The notes under the pieces were generated by a model. That model was given only the letters and a program-made list of their open reading frames with translations. It was not told the DNA's origin and did not search any database. Of a stretch of 64,000 nt of DNA, positions 12,463 through 24,870 are shown piece by piece. How positions within the stretch are numbered: the first letter of the stretch is position 1; every line of letters starts with the position of its first letter. Source of the stretch: Oxyruncus cristatus (taxonomy: Eukaryota; Chordata; Aves; Passeriformes; Cotingidae); NCBI GenBank assembly GCA_013399855.1, contig VXAY01001096.1, positions 372,001 through 436,000 on the forward strand, given 5' to 3'. Made by a program: the position numbers and the translations under genes.

Positions 12463-15400
12463 GCTTTGCAAGAATCTGTTCAAGATTGTTTGAAACATTC
12501 ACAATCAAATCATGACAGCCAGAGACAAACACACCAAGCTTTCAAATAGAAGGAAAAACCCTAGGAGTGGAATAATCCAGCTGTCAAGCACACAGAACTG
12601 AGAGGTTTTTCATTTTGTTGAGGCGGAAAATCAACAGTGTGCTGAGAAAAGGGAGGAAAGACAGAAGACTGAACAAATCACAAGTGCTGAGTGTTCAATC
12701 TTAGTAGGGACCATTAAAGAGGAATAAGGGCTGCATGCCCTGCAAAAGCAGTGCACATGGTTGGGAACAAGTTTTTCCAGATCAGGACCCTTGGCAATAG
12801 GAATTGCAGTGCTGGCTGAGAAGAATTTGCTAGTGTCAGCTGAGATACCAGACAGGGAGGTGAAACAGAAAGTTGAATTAAGATATAATAACAAGGTGCA
12901 ACAACAGAATGTTTGCCATCCAGTGCGGGGGATAACATGGGAAACACTAGAGGCATATACTAGAGACAGTGGAATTAAGTTTAATGCATTTTTTCACTTC
13001 CCCTGAGGAGTCTGTGCAGGACTAGAGTTCAAATCCTCAGGGGATATCCAGGAATTCAATTGTGAAGTGAGATGTAAGTGCCTCACTGGAGATTTTACCT
13101 GCCTGACATTTTCCTGTCACAAAGAAGTTGAGTATAGACAAGAGGCTGTCTCTGGGCATCAAGGGCAATCTTTTCTTTCTTTCCTACTACTGGCATTTAT
13201 CCCCTTGTTCAAATGAGGTTTGCAAATCAGTAAAGGAATTCTACTATACAGTATCTTAACTTTAACCAGGGGAAAAGCAAAACCAAATCAGGTGATGAAG
13301 TATGTATTTTCTTCAGCAGAGCTGCATCACTGCACAAAAGATGCAACATCTTCCTGAATATATTACAATATAAGTTCTGCTATCAAACTCACTTTAAAAC
13401 TGTATTTTATCTATTCATGAAAATAGGACTGTATGTGAAAACTCCCATAGAACTGCAGTTTCCATCACTTTCAAACCCCTCTCCACAGAAATCCTCATTC
13501 CTCTCCTTTTGTATTCTTCTGGTCATGCTTTTAATTTTACTCTTGCCTTCAACAAGATTATCAGCATCTTTTTCTGAGGCAAGATAAATGAGCATGATTG
13601 CTCTGTCCTCGAAAAGGTCCACCAGCAATCACACTGTCTTTTTAATCAAAATCAACAGTCAACCAACATGTGTTTCTAACAAATTTGCACTTTTCCTTGA
13701 TAAACCTCTTTCTATTATTTTTATCACGGTCTTCCTTGTAGCTGATTTTGGCTGATATGAGTGTAATTGACAACGTGACACAAGTCAGTACCTTTTCCGA
13801 ATATTAATGATACAGTCTACTCCCTAGTCCTTAAAGACGCAATGTTAAAAGCTAAAAACATTATTTTTCCCCTCTCAGAAAAATGTTGTCAAGATTTTTA
13901 GACCTGATTTGCAGCTGCAGTGATATTAAAACTAATGGAGCTTTGCTGAGCCTCACGTTTGGGTAGGCAAATCACACACCAAAATAGTCATGAGAGGATA
14001 ACACCGGAGAGTTTTGGCCAGCAGGTTCAAGTTCCCAAAGATTACTCGCTCATCTTTTCCATATTTACCATCAGGTTACATCAACATTCTATCTCAAGAC
14101 ACAGGAGAAATTGCTTTTTTCTCTAGCTACTTGCCTCCTTGGCAGGTGAGATCACTCCTTAGAATTCCCAGGGTCCATGGAAGATTTCACAGAGCGTATG
14201 AAACCAGGCACCACTAAAGACAAAATATCGTGTGAGTGGTATTTCTTTATTACCTATTCCCAGCTCCCAATTATCAGCGGACTGGTTATTTCCCCTCATG
14301 CCCTGGCTGCAATGTACTTTCTGCCTTGTATTGTAAACAACCAGCCAGAGCTTTTTTTAGCTGTGTAATTAGGAGCCATTGTTTCTCTGTTTAGTTTCTC
14401 CTTCTGTACAGTAGCTCCCGGTCATCATCAGAAGGCAACTGTTACTCTTATTACCAGCCCTGCTGTCGAGGTACCTACTTACACTTATTATCCACTCTTA
14501 TTTTTCCAAATAAGGACCTTAATGAGGACAAGACTACTCATTATCCCTACAACTGTGTATTAAATATTTCAACTTTGAAAGTCAAATTTTAAGCAGTAAG
14601 AGAGCATATGTTCAGAAGTTTTTTTAAAATACCTCCTTTATTACTCTGTCAAATGATTCAACAGCAATGATATTTTTGCAGTCACTAGAATGCTGATGTT
14701 TTATAACCTCTGACTTACTTGTTGTAACATGTTTATTTCCTTGGATTATCTCCAAAATGGCTTTTGGCTGTTCAACAAATTAAAAACTGGTTGTTTACAG
14801 AAGAAAAAAAAAAAAAGAATCCTGGCTTAGTGCTAGGAATGTGTTCACAACTTAAGCTTTTCTCTTGAAGGTTATTATTCCCCTTGACTAAATAGCATTA
14901 AAATCATATACAAACTATATTTTTATTCTCCTGTAAGCTTCTCTTAATTATAAAGATTTCTTTCTGTTACTGTCATGGGGACGTAGAAGATCACAAACAA
15001 ACAAAAAAAAATGAAACCCACCTCATTACTTTCAGTGCTCATGACTTCCATCCAAGCAGTCCCTGCTGTGTCAGCCAGAAGAAATGCATCGCTTCCCTCC
15101 ATCCACCAGCACCATTCATCCATCAATACTCTCTCTGCCACACTTGCTTTGTCTTTCCCTTTGGTAAACTTTGCTCTTCAGCATTTTAACTTCCGAAGGA
15201 GGCTCTGAAGAGCTTGGTCCTGACCCAGCCTAGGAGGCACCATGGCAGGAGGGCAGGGAAAAGCCACCTGCCAGGACACGCTGCTGGGATGGGCCCCTGC
15301 ACTGGGCTGGCCCTGGGAGGCCAGACCAGCACGGGAGCTACACACACGTACCTTCACAGAGGCATCTGGTCTCCCAGGGAAAAACCATTTCATTTTAAGT

Positions 15401-17031
15401 GGATGATCTGCTTTTGTAGGAACTCAGTACCAATTGTGATTCAACAACGTGCCAACACCAGCTGCAAACTGTGGTTCTACGTGTATTCTTAAAGCTTGGG
15501 GTACGAAGCTCAAGGCTACAGAGCAAGAATTAGTGAGGTTCCTGGAGAACATACTCACAACCACAGGTCACAGTGATACATGAAAGCACATCATTAATAT
15601 GTTCATAGTTTGGAAGAGTATGCTGAGCTGGAGACATCTAGGCAGGGGATTGAACAATTTTCTTTGATTTTTGAATCAGATGTTCCTGGCAAAAAAAAAG
15701 CATTCACCATATTCTGACCTTTTATATACGGGGGAATGTAACAGTTAAATTTGTTACAGGTTTTAGACAGTAAATACCAGAAAGCACCATTTTATTCTTC
15801 TCACACAGCCCTCCCTCAATATTGGTATGGAGAACTGAGGAGATAATTGAATTTATTGTCCACCAGAGCCCACACTGAGCAAGTTATAATTAGTTACAAA
15901 GACACAAATGTCTAAACCCTGCCATCGTCTTGCACAGCCTCTGTACAAGAGAGTGAAATCTCTTGCAGACAGCTCATTTAAAACATATTCACATTAGCAA
16001 GGAGACGAAGGTACAGACAAAACCATCAATGATACCTGGCATATTATCCCATGAAATTTAGCTCCCCACTTGTACAATTGCAGCCTTTATTTTGGCTACA
16101 AGTCACAATTCATTGGAATAACAATTTCAAGACACCCTTTAATTCTCTCCCCATCCTCATTTAACCTAAAGGTTTATATTGTGCATCACTGGCAGCTACG
16201 CAAATTCTCCTCAATTTTTTCCTTCAACAACAAAGGTATTTGCTAGAGGCAAACCAGGACATGTCATGAATTCTCATGGAAAGATTTATTAGCTTAAACA
16301 GGTACATTTATTGACTCATTTGTTTTTGTCAAGACAATTCGTACCATTCATTCTAATTTCTAACCTGGACAGCTCTTTGCTGACTCAGAAACCTGCATTT
16401 ACAATGCCAGCCTAACAAGTCTCATGCTGAAAATCTATCTGTCCTGCATCAAAAAACGAACAGACAAAAAAAAAAAGCCAGGAAACAATCAGCTCCCCCA
16501 GTTTTATTGAGATTTCTCCAACAAGCTACCCTTGCATCAGCCAGGAGCACTGCTTTCCCTGAGAATTACTGAGCAGATTCCTGCCTCTGTAGCGTTGCAA
16601 AGATGCACTCAGCTACATACTAAACAAGCCAGTAATGATCCAGGAATTTAAAGCACATTAAGTCTGACTCTGACAACTGGGCTGTAATCAAGCAAGAGGA
16701 GAGATCTGGTGACTCAGCAAGTTAAATTTCCATAAGGTTTTTATTTCATTGACTCTACATCAACAGAAGAGAAGATCTCAGAAGTCACACCATGGATTAG
16801 TGCAGTCTAATGAAGCACACAGCAGAGGGGAAATCAATTCAAGAACATACCTTCTATTTCCCTTATTTAACCAGTCAATTGATCAATCACCAAGTCAGCA
16901 ACATTCTCAGCAAAAACCTCTGGGGTTACATGTTTTGCCTTGAGTGCACACAGAACAAGCCCCACAATGCAGAAGTCAACACGTGGGTGGCATAGAAGCC
17001 CTTTACAGGGGGCACTGACAAATGCAGGGCA
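12463..17031. other. Intergenic, nothing recognised
   Basis: About 4.6 kb of AT-rich sequence with no supportable exon or known repeat family. Confidence 0.45.
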
Positions 17032-17262
17032 TTGATCAGAGAATCAGAGAATCAGCAGGGTTGGAAAGGACCTCTGAGATCATCAAGTCCAACTCTAGAT
17101 CCACTACCACCGCGTTTACTAGACCATGGCACTAAGTGCCACATCCAGTCTCATCTTAAAAACCTCCAGGGATGGAGAATCCACCACTTCCCTGGGCAGC
17201 CCATTCCAGTGCCTGATTACCCCCTCTGTAAAGAATTTCTTCCTATTCTTCATACTTTGGGA
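17032..17262 (-). mobile_element. CR1 LINE 3' fragment
   Basis: In minus orientation. The plus strand starts with a doubled 'agaatcagagaatca' tail, then 'ttggaaaggacctctgagat', 'catcaagtccaac', 'aacctccagggatgg', 'gcccattccagtgcc' and 'taaagaatttcttcct', the reverse complement of the CR1 3' end. Similarity fades after about 17262. Confidence 0.9.
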
Positions 17263-20200
17263 CCAGAGCCTATCCCTACACCAGTTGGCTCAGTGTGTGA
17301 GAAACCAGGCTTCTGTCTCTCCTGCGGGAACGGCCCCGGGCACGGAGCACTCACCAGGTATGCAGAGAGCACCTGCAGCCATCCCACAGTGCAGGCAGCA
17401 AAGAAAGTTAATTTACAGCTTAATTCAGCACCAGAGGTGGCAGAAAGGCAGAACTGAGATGAGAAGGAAACGAAAACTCAGGCTTCCTTGCAGTTTTTAA
17501 ATTTTTTTCCATTATTTTTTTCAGGTAGAAGTGCAAGTTCTTTAGCAAAAGAAATGCCTGATTAAAAACGCTCCAGTTAAGGGACCCACTGCTGAAATTA
17601 AGAACACTAACCAGGACAGCTTAGGACTTGTGAAAGGCTCCAGCCCATAAATACAATCTCTTGCTGTAATGCCAGCCCCAACAGAGTCACGGTCATGCTT
17701 CAAATGGCAGAATCAGGACATCCCCTTTTCCCCAACCCTCCATGTATAGTGGTGGGGATTTATCACCTTCCTGCAATGAACAGCTTCTGGTCTTGTCCCA
17801 GTCTTTGGGTTCTGACAATGGGCAGCATTAGCAGCATTCTCAGGCAACTCAGACACAGCATGACTGTTTGCAGGCAGCCCTGTTGCTTAGAGATGGCATC
17901 CCCTTCTCCTTATATCCTGAATAAATTCATTCCATGCCCTGTCTGCCCACACTAATTCTAAGGGAACAATAAGTCCACCTCCAGACTGGCCCTTAATTAC
18001 GCAATCACAACCCCTGCGAGGCTCTTCTCTTTGATGCTGCCACAGAAGTTCTTAATCCCTTTTTCTTTCCAAGTACACTCAAAGGCACAGAAAGGAAAAT
18101 AAAGCAGAAGAAGTTCCTGTTAAAGCTTGGGGGATTTTTGTCCTATCCTGGGTCTCTTCCCTCCTGTCTCCTTTGATGAAATGGAGATCCTCGTGTGGAG
18201 ACTGGCCAAGTGAGTAACCCAGCAACCTGTTGATGCAAAACAGTCTGAATATTGTGTGCAGGGCTTATGTACACCTAATCTCTTCCTTTTCAGCTCCAAA
18301 ATGGCCTATTCTGAATACCAAGCAATGGAAAATAGAGGAAGGAATTATTCACATGGGTCTGCTCCTTTGTCAAACCAAGAAGCCATAGGTTCAGCACGCG
18401 TTGGGTTGGAAGGCAGACTACAAGGAGCTTTCAGCTTCTCCCAGCTACAAAACCTGCGATTAAATTAACTCTGTGCCCACTTTTCTTGCACAGCTACACA
18501 CCCATCAATCACAGCTTCCCCCCAGGAAGTCCACTTCCCTCAGCTTATCTCCAAAGAGCACAACACTGGCCACTCGTGGTGAGGTTGCACGCTGTCAGCA
18601 GGCTGTTTGAGAGACACAACCACTGTCTGAGCAATAATCACTCACTGCTCAGTCCCCCACCACTCCCATCCTGTCTGCATAATGAAAAATCTGTTTCCTT
18701 CTCTGACTTGGCTGGCAACTGGCAGTTCTCTCAGGATAGTGCTCAGCAGACATAGGGCTTTAACAGATGGCAAGACAATGACGCAGTTCAAAATCTAAAT
18801 ATGATGCTGCAAGATCAGAGTGATGCAGAGTTGGCAACAATTACTAACTGAAAAGCATAACGACTGTCGAATCAATAAGACATAGATGAAAAAATAAATT
18901 AAATGCATCTCTCATACAGTAGGGAGTGGGTGTAGTTTGCTGAAGGACAAAAATAACAGGCTTGCTTCTCCACTATGTTGCACTTCCTGTAGAACTTCTT
19001 TGCATGTTTCCCATTTTCCTACTAATGATTCTGCAAAGCAATATTAATCAGTAAAATAGCTCTTTATACCAAATACCAGGCACTCAGAATTAAAAGATGT
19101 AGTACATAGATTTCATTCAAATACTCATGCTGCACATACCATCAGCCATTTCTTACAGAAGTAATGTACCACAGCTAAAAGTGAGGACTGAAACCTTAAC
19201 TGTCTTAAACATGCTCTGATTTTGCACCTTGCTGCTCTGCTAAAAGAGAAAGTATGCATAAAAAGATTAATTAATTGGATCTTCTGTTTTCATCTATCAC
19301 TATCAATATTCAGAGAAGACAGGCTGAAACAAAGAGACTAAGGAACATCTGAGATCAAATCAGGATAACTCAAAAGAAATGGTCAAGAATTAATTTAGAA
19401 AACAATGTCAATAATTTCTTCTCTTATTTAGGAGTTTGTTAACTCAAAAGTGTTTAAAATATGAGCATATCACAAATAATGTGCTTCCTTCATATCAACC
19501 TACATGAAATTATGCTTTTGGTTCTTGAACTTTTTGATAACCAACCAGTGTACCACATGATGGATGAGTACCTAAACACAACGTGAAAGATTCGCATAAA
19601 AAAACACTAAAAATGCATTACATATTTCAGCACCTCAATCATGAGTCAGGTCTCCACTCTGTCTAGAATTAGAGCCAAAGAGCACCACAGCAATTATTTC
19701 ACATCTAGTTGTGGGTGCCTAGTGTTTGCTGCTGCTGTCTGTCACCATCTGAGTGGGGCACTAAATCACCCAGATCATGCACCAACAGTAAGAAAGTTAT
19801 GATGTAGGATTTATTACCTATGCCCCCATAAAAACTTCTGGACTATGTGTGGGGTAGCTGAGAAAGATGGCAAATGTAGAGATACAGACAACTAGAGCAC
19901 CGTGTCCTTGCCCCAGGGGAAAGCCACATCATGGCACTTTAGGTCATTTTAGTTTATTCAGGAAGTTAATCTGCTTCCTTGGAACAGAAAAATCAGGTCA
20001 AGGATCATGGACTTGGCTTTCACTTGAACACATTTTACATGGAGCTTTCGAAATGCATCTGAAGTATTGATCATGTGTTACCATTGCCCAAGATGTGTTT
20101 AACGAAACAGCAGCTGTGGACTAGGGCAGGATCAGACTCCACCACGCAAGGAGATGGAGGGCAAGTACTGGGGGACCTGCAGGAGAAGCTGTGAATGACA

Positions 20201-23200
20201 GTGGTGTTGGCTGGAGAAAACAGCTGCAGGGCAGCAGAAAGCACAGGAGAAACTCTTTATTTATTGGAAGCTGTTGCTCTGACTGTTATACAGCTTGCAC
20301 ACAAAAGCTGCTGTAGACAAAGTCTCCCTTGACTGAGGCCATCATCAGACCCCTTTTGCTTCTTTCAGCCCAAGGCACAAGACATTCAAGACAGACGGGG
20401 TGTTATTCTTGTGATATATTTAGCTTAAATTTAGGACAGAAACACAGCAGCAACAAGGAACTGCCATTGCAGAGAAACCCTGCAGCTCTAGTGCTCAAAG
20501 TATCAAACAGCTCTTCCTCCCCTCTCCGTGGCTCAGCCTCCACACAGGCCCACTGGCTCTGTCCAAGATGACTGCTGATCTTCTGGATCTTGAATCTTTC
20601 TGAAAACTGATGGTGCCCCTAAGGTGCTGGGACTAACCAGGTCCCTCTGGCTCTCACTTTTAGGCCATGCACTCTGAAGGATTTGAGTAAATTACCTTGT
20701 CTCTTCCCTGATCTCCCAGCCCACATGTGCTCTGTGCTCCCAGGGCACTTGGACACCCAGATTCCCTCCTTTCCCTCACCAGGAAAGACATCCTTTCCCA
20801 AAAGGTCCTCCTGAAGTCCTGTAAACTCAGTTAAACTGTAGGAGAACAAGTAATTGAAACAGATTATGCACAGCATTCAAAAATCAATCTTTAATTACGA
20901 ATTGGCAACATCAAAAAGTTCAGAGACCAAGCTAGATGAAATAACCTCACCAAAGAGCCATAAAGAAGATAAGAGGGTTAAAAAAAATTGTTTAGGTTTG
21001 TTTTGACAGAACTTCTTCTACTCCCCTAACCACAAAAAGTCTAGGACTGTTGAGGATATAACTTTCTCAAGTTTATCTGGTATTGACTTTTACTTTTTAG
21101 AGCTCATGATCCCCACATCCACCCACACTATCCACAGAACTAGAATTTGTTCTGCAAACTCTAAATTCGCAGAACAAAAGTTTGACACTATTGGCATTAT
21201 TCCCAATGTATCAGAAAGATGTTTTGCTTCCTCTCCCCAGCAGAAGCTTTAGAATATAACAGAGGAAAAACTACAGAAAAAAATAAATGTGCATGTGATG
21301 AAAAAAGAAAATAGAGTTCTTTGTTAAGTCCCGAATTCAACAGTGCACCTACATATGTGCCTAACTTCAGAAAGGAAGAGGGACTTGATTAGTTATTTCA
21401 AGTCTTTGATGAATTGAGGTCCTAGACACACATATTTCTTCCCTTCCCTTTCAGAAATGTGATTTTTTTTTAAAGTTGCATGAGCATCTTTAAATAAGTA
21501 TTCAGCAGAAGAGATTCAGATTACAAAACAAGCTGAAACAGCATCAGATTCAAACTTTCAATAATGTTTACGTCTATTTAATTTTCCAAGTACACAGAAT
21601 GCCAAATCCTACTTGCTTTTCATATGCAATTACTCCTACAAATATCCTTTGGGACTACTTCTGAAAGTGAAATGAGTAGGATTTAGTTTTTAATCCAACA
21701 CCAACAGGAAGGGAAAATATGAGAGAGTGCTTTATCCCCAGCAAAGAGCCCTGGCACTAAATCCTTCTGAGTGAGTAAAGTGTCAGTGCATATTCTGCAG
21801 CTGACCTGGCAACGGGGCAGTTTTCTGTTTGTGATTTATATTTTTGCCCAAATGACTATATAGAGACAGATGGTCACACCAAAGGAGGCCAATTCTGGAT
21901 AGAAATCTCCTTCCCTGAGGAATACTTCACAAGATCAGTCTGGGGACTGCCAAAGCAAGATCTTTTGCCAGGCAGCTGAATCACAACACACTGAACACCT
22001 TCAGGTTCTGGATCCTGCATCAGATTCTTACCTTCCAGTAAATACAACATTGAGGGAAGAGGAGCAAAAAGACATTTCTGTGACTGGATAGGGCTTTCAA
22101 TGCAAAAGACTGGATGTTGACACTCATTTCAAGTTTTTACCATCCAAGAAAGGAAAGTTTTTCTAACTGGATTTTCTCCAGCTGTGAGAGTGCCCCCTAA
22201 GTTACTGATTATCTAGAATGCCATCAGCTAGTTTGCAAGAAAGATACCTGTTTCTTTCAGGCTGCAGTGGCTCAAGCAAATACAGCTTCTAAAAAAGAGG
22301 CCAAGTGAATCTGATTTCAGCCAAGGGCTTTAATGTCCCTCATAATTTTCCACTGTTTTCTGGTACCAATTAACTAGGCCACCTTTCTTCTGTTTTAAAG
22401 AGAAAATGATGAATTTTAAGAATTACCTATGATATACATGAAATAGTATAGCAACCCATATATTCTTTGTTTGAATAGAGATGTTGTCTTTCTCTGAATT
22501 TTCAATATGCCAAAAATATATTTGATCATCAACAACAAATTCAGCTTAAAAACCTCCAGGGCTGCAGGCAGCAAGAGTGATTTTTGGACAACAAGATGAA
22601 AACAAATGATGCTGTGATCAACCAGGTGAAGAGTTGCCAGTTTTGATTTTGATTAACTCAAATTTCAGAAATAAAAATGGATTTGCAATACTGGGACTCT
22701 CCTTTTAACTGGGACTCTTACCTTTTAACTACCTGTTTGCTTGTCTGCAGGCAGAATAAGACATTACTTCTTTCAGGGACTCATACTTGGCTGAGATACA
22801 TTCTTCATATGCTTGAGGGCTAAGGAAACAAGTTTTAAATTACATTTTAAAATACCAGATTACATTTTGTGCTATAAATAATAAAATCTGCAACCTTGGA
22901 ATCACAAAATATGTGTGCTATATCCTCAGTGAATAGCTTCATCTCCTTTGTCCTGTGTCTCTAGTGATAACAAATATAGAGATTTCAGTGCTAAATTTGG
23001 TTGCTTACTAGACTTATACTGCTCTGTTAGGATTTCCAAATTACATAAGCAGAGAGAGTCTCTGAAACGTGGCTTAAGGGAAGAATCACATAGCTACATA
23101 GTGTTACCAGATTCAAGAACTACTATTATTACCAATTATTAACCTTCAGCAGAAGAAGCAGAAATAAGTAAGATGTCCAACACCCTGGAAATCTACCCAA

Positions 23201-23599
23201 AAAAACAGTCAGCTTCTTGTTTGCATGGGAGCTGCTTTATTCACAGCAGGGTGTTTGGGGCCAGACCCACAGAGCCATTCAACACAGAGGCTGACTTGTG
23301 TTATCCTGGTTTCTATCAGGCACACACACAGGCAGCCCCACCCGATTCCAGAGCTACCAGAAAACTGTCTCATGACTGAACCCAAGAGGCCTTAGTCAGT
23401 GACACAAACTTATCCAAAAATAAGAGGTGGAAAGGATGAATTAAAGGAACACTTTGTTTCAGAGCCGGAAAAATAAGATTGAAATGACGTAAAAAACATC
23501 CTGTGGAATTCTAGCACAAAAGTAACTGCTGCACTCATTTCAGTGCCTCATTGTGCATGGAAAAGTTGGAAGAGAGGGATTGTACTCCTTGTCATCAGA
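17263..23599. other. Intergenic, nothing recognised
   Basis: About 6.3 kb without a supportable gene. The only structure noted is a small tandem duplication at 22691-22730. Confidence 0.45.
22691..22730. repeat. Imperfect two-copy tandem repeat
   Basis: ctgggactctccttttaa is followed directly by a copy carrying a 2-base insertion (ctgggactcttaccttttaa). Confidence 0.85.
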
Positions 23600-23725
23600 T
23601 AGACCATTTTAGAGAGGACTCAGAAAAGCTGAGCAACTTGAATAAAATTACCAAGGGAAGCAGAGCCAGGAATAAAATTCAGGTCTGCTGACTTGTAGCT
23701 GTCTACTCACTGCTTAGCTACTACA
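23600..23725 (+). mobile_element. MIR-like SINE relic
   Basis: Plus-strand words 'ctgagcaacttg', 'ccaagggaagcagagccagg', 'aataaaattcaggtctgctgac' and 'actcactgcttagcta' follow the order of the MIR 3' half (aacttgcccaaggtcac, gcagagccgggattcgaacc, aggtctgactcc, ctcttaaccactac). Divergence is high, as expected for an element of amniote age. Confidence 0.6.
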
Positions 23726-24339
23726 TGTAGTGCGTGGGAAGGGAAATGGCACACTGCATTTAGGATGTCAGAATGTACTTCTACAAAGGTAAATGATTCA
23801 TAAAACTCCATACCAGTGAACACTTCCCTGCATCTATGATCAGCTATGTTTAAACATTTAAGACAACAGCACCACTCACTTCCAAGTTACCGCTCTCATG
23901 AACGAGGAACACTCAAGGTGATTTTCTTGGCTTGTTAAGAGCAGTGGATGCCCATCTGGTGAGATCTGTTTTGACAGAATTTATTTCCTTTGTGCCTTTT
24001 TTGTGTGTTTATCTTTTTTATAATGCTGTCTGTCTCACTTCTCTTAAAAGCACAATCCTAACCATGATGCGTTCAAGTAGTTGTGGACTTGTCTCTTCAC
24101 TAAAGATTTAGAAAGAGAAAACATAGTGAATGACCTGGCAAATTTTAAATCAAAATGAATGTGCACAATGAAAGTTATTTTCTTTCTGCAAAGTGTGTAG
24201 GAAAAAGGTAGGGGTATGGGTTGAAAAGAGAGTTAGTTACAAAAGAAACAAAGAACAAAGGGGAAACAGTGTAGACATACAGGGTACATCATCCATATCT
24301 TGAATACTGCAGGAATTTGTCATCATTTCATCTCACAAA

Positions 24340-24870
24340 CCAGACAAGCAGAACAGATGAAAGAAAGAGCAACAAAGATGCTCAGAGGCCTTCCTATAGA
24401 ACAGGATAACAGATTAGGACTTCTTGGTTTAGAAAAGAGGTAACTGGAGACCCATAACACTGTAAACACTACAAAGAGGGTGATGGGAATTATTAATTCA
24501 GCTTCTTGTAATACCAGAACTACCCAAAACCCAACAGTATCAAACCCAAAGCACAAATAAGTTCTTCCTCACAATAATCAACTAAACAGCATTCATCACC
24601 ATGCGACATAAGGGAAATGAAAATATAGAGGGGTTCAAAAATGGATTATATATTAAATACATATATTAATTACAGTATATTAAATACAGTCATAAAGACA
24701 AGTTCATCAGCAATTTCCAAAGAAATCTCTAAATTACTGACTGTTTGAATTTAGGAAGATAAACCATGGAAAAGAGAATGCTTTGTTATACTTCTCTGAA
24801 CGGATCTGCTACACTGGCCATCCATGGTAGTACTAAGTTAGACGGACTTTAGATATGAACCAGTACAAAA
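24340..24870 (+). mobile_element. Ancient CR1/L3-like LINE 3' fragment
   Basis: Blocks in order: 'agattaggacttcttgg', 'agaaaagaggtaactggaga', 'aagttcttcctcac', 'ggggttcaaaaatgg', and a distal block 'tacactggccatccatgg' with 'gttagacggactttag' and 'gaaccagtac'. This is the order of the old CR1 type common in turtles and crocodilians (aggacttttcagcttgg, aggaagttcttcttcacac, gggttcaaaaa, actggccact, ctagatggacctttggtctgacccagt). Internal insertions and deletions are numerous. Confidence 0.65.
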
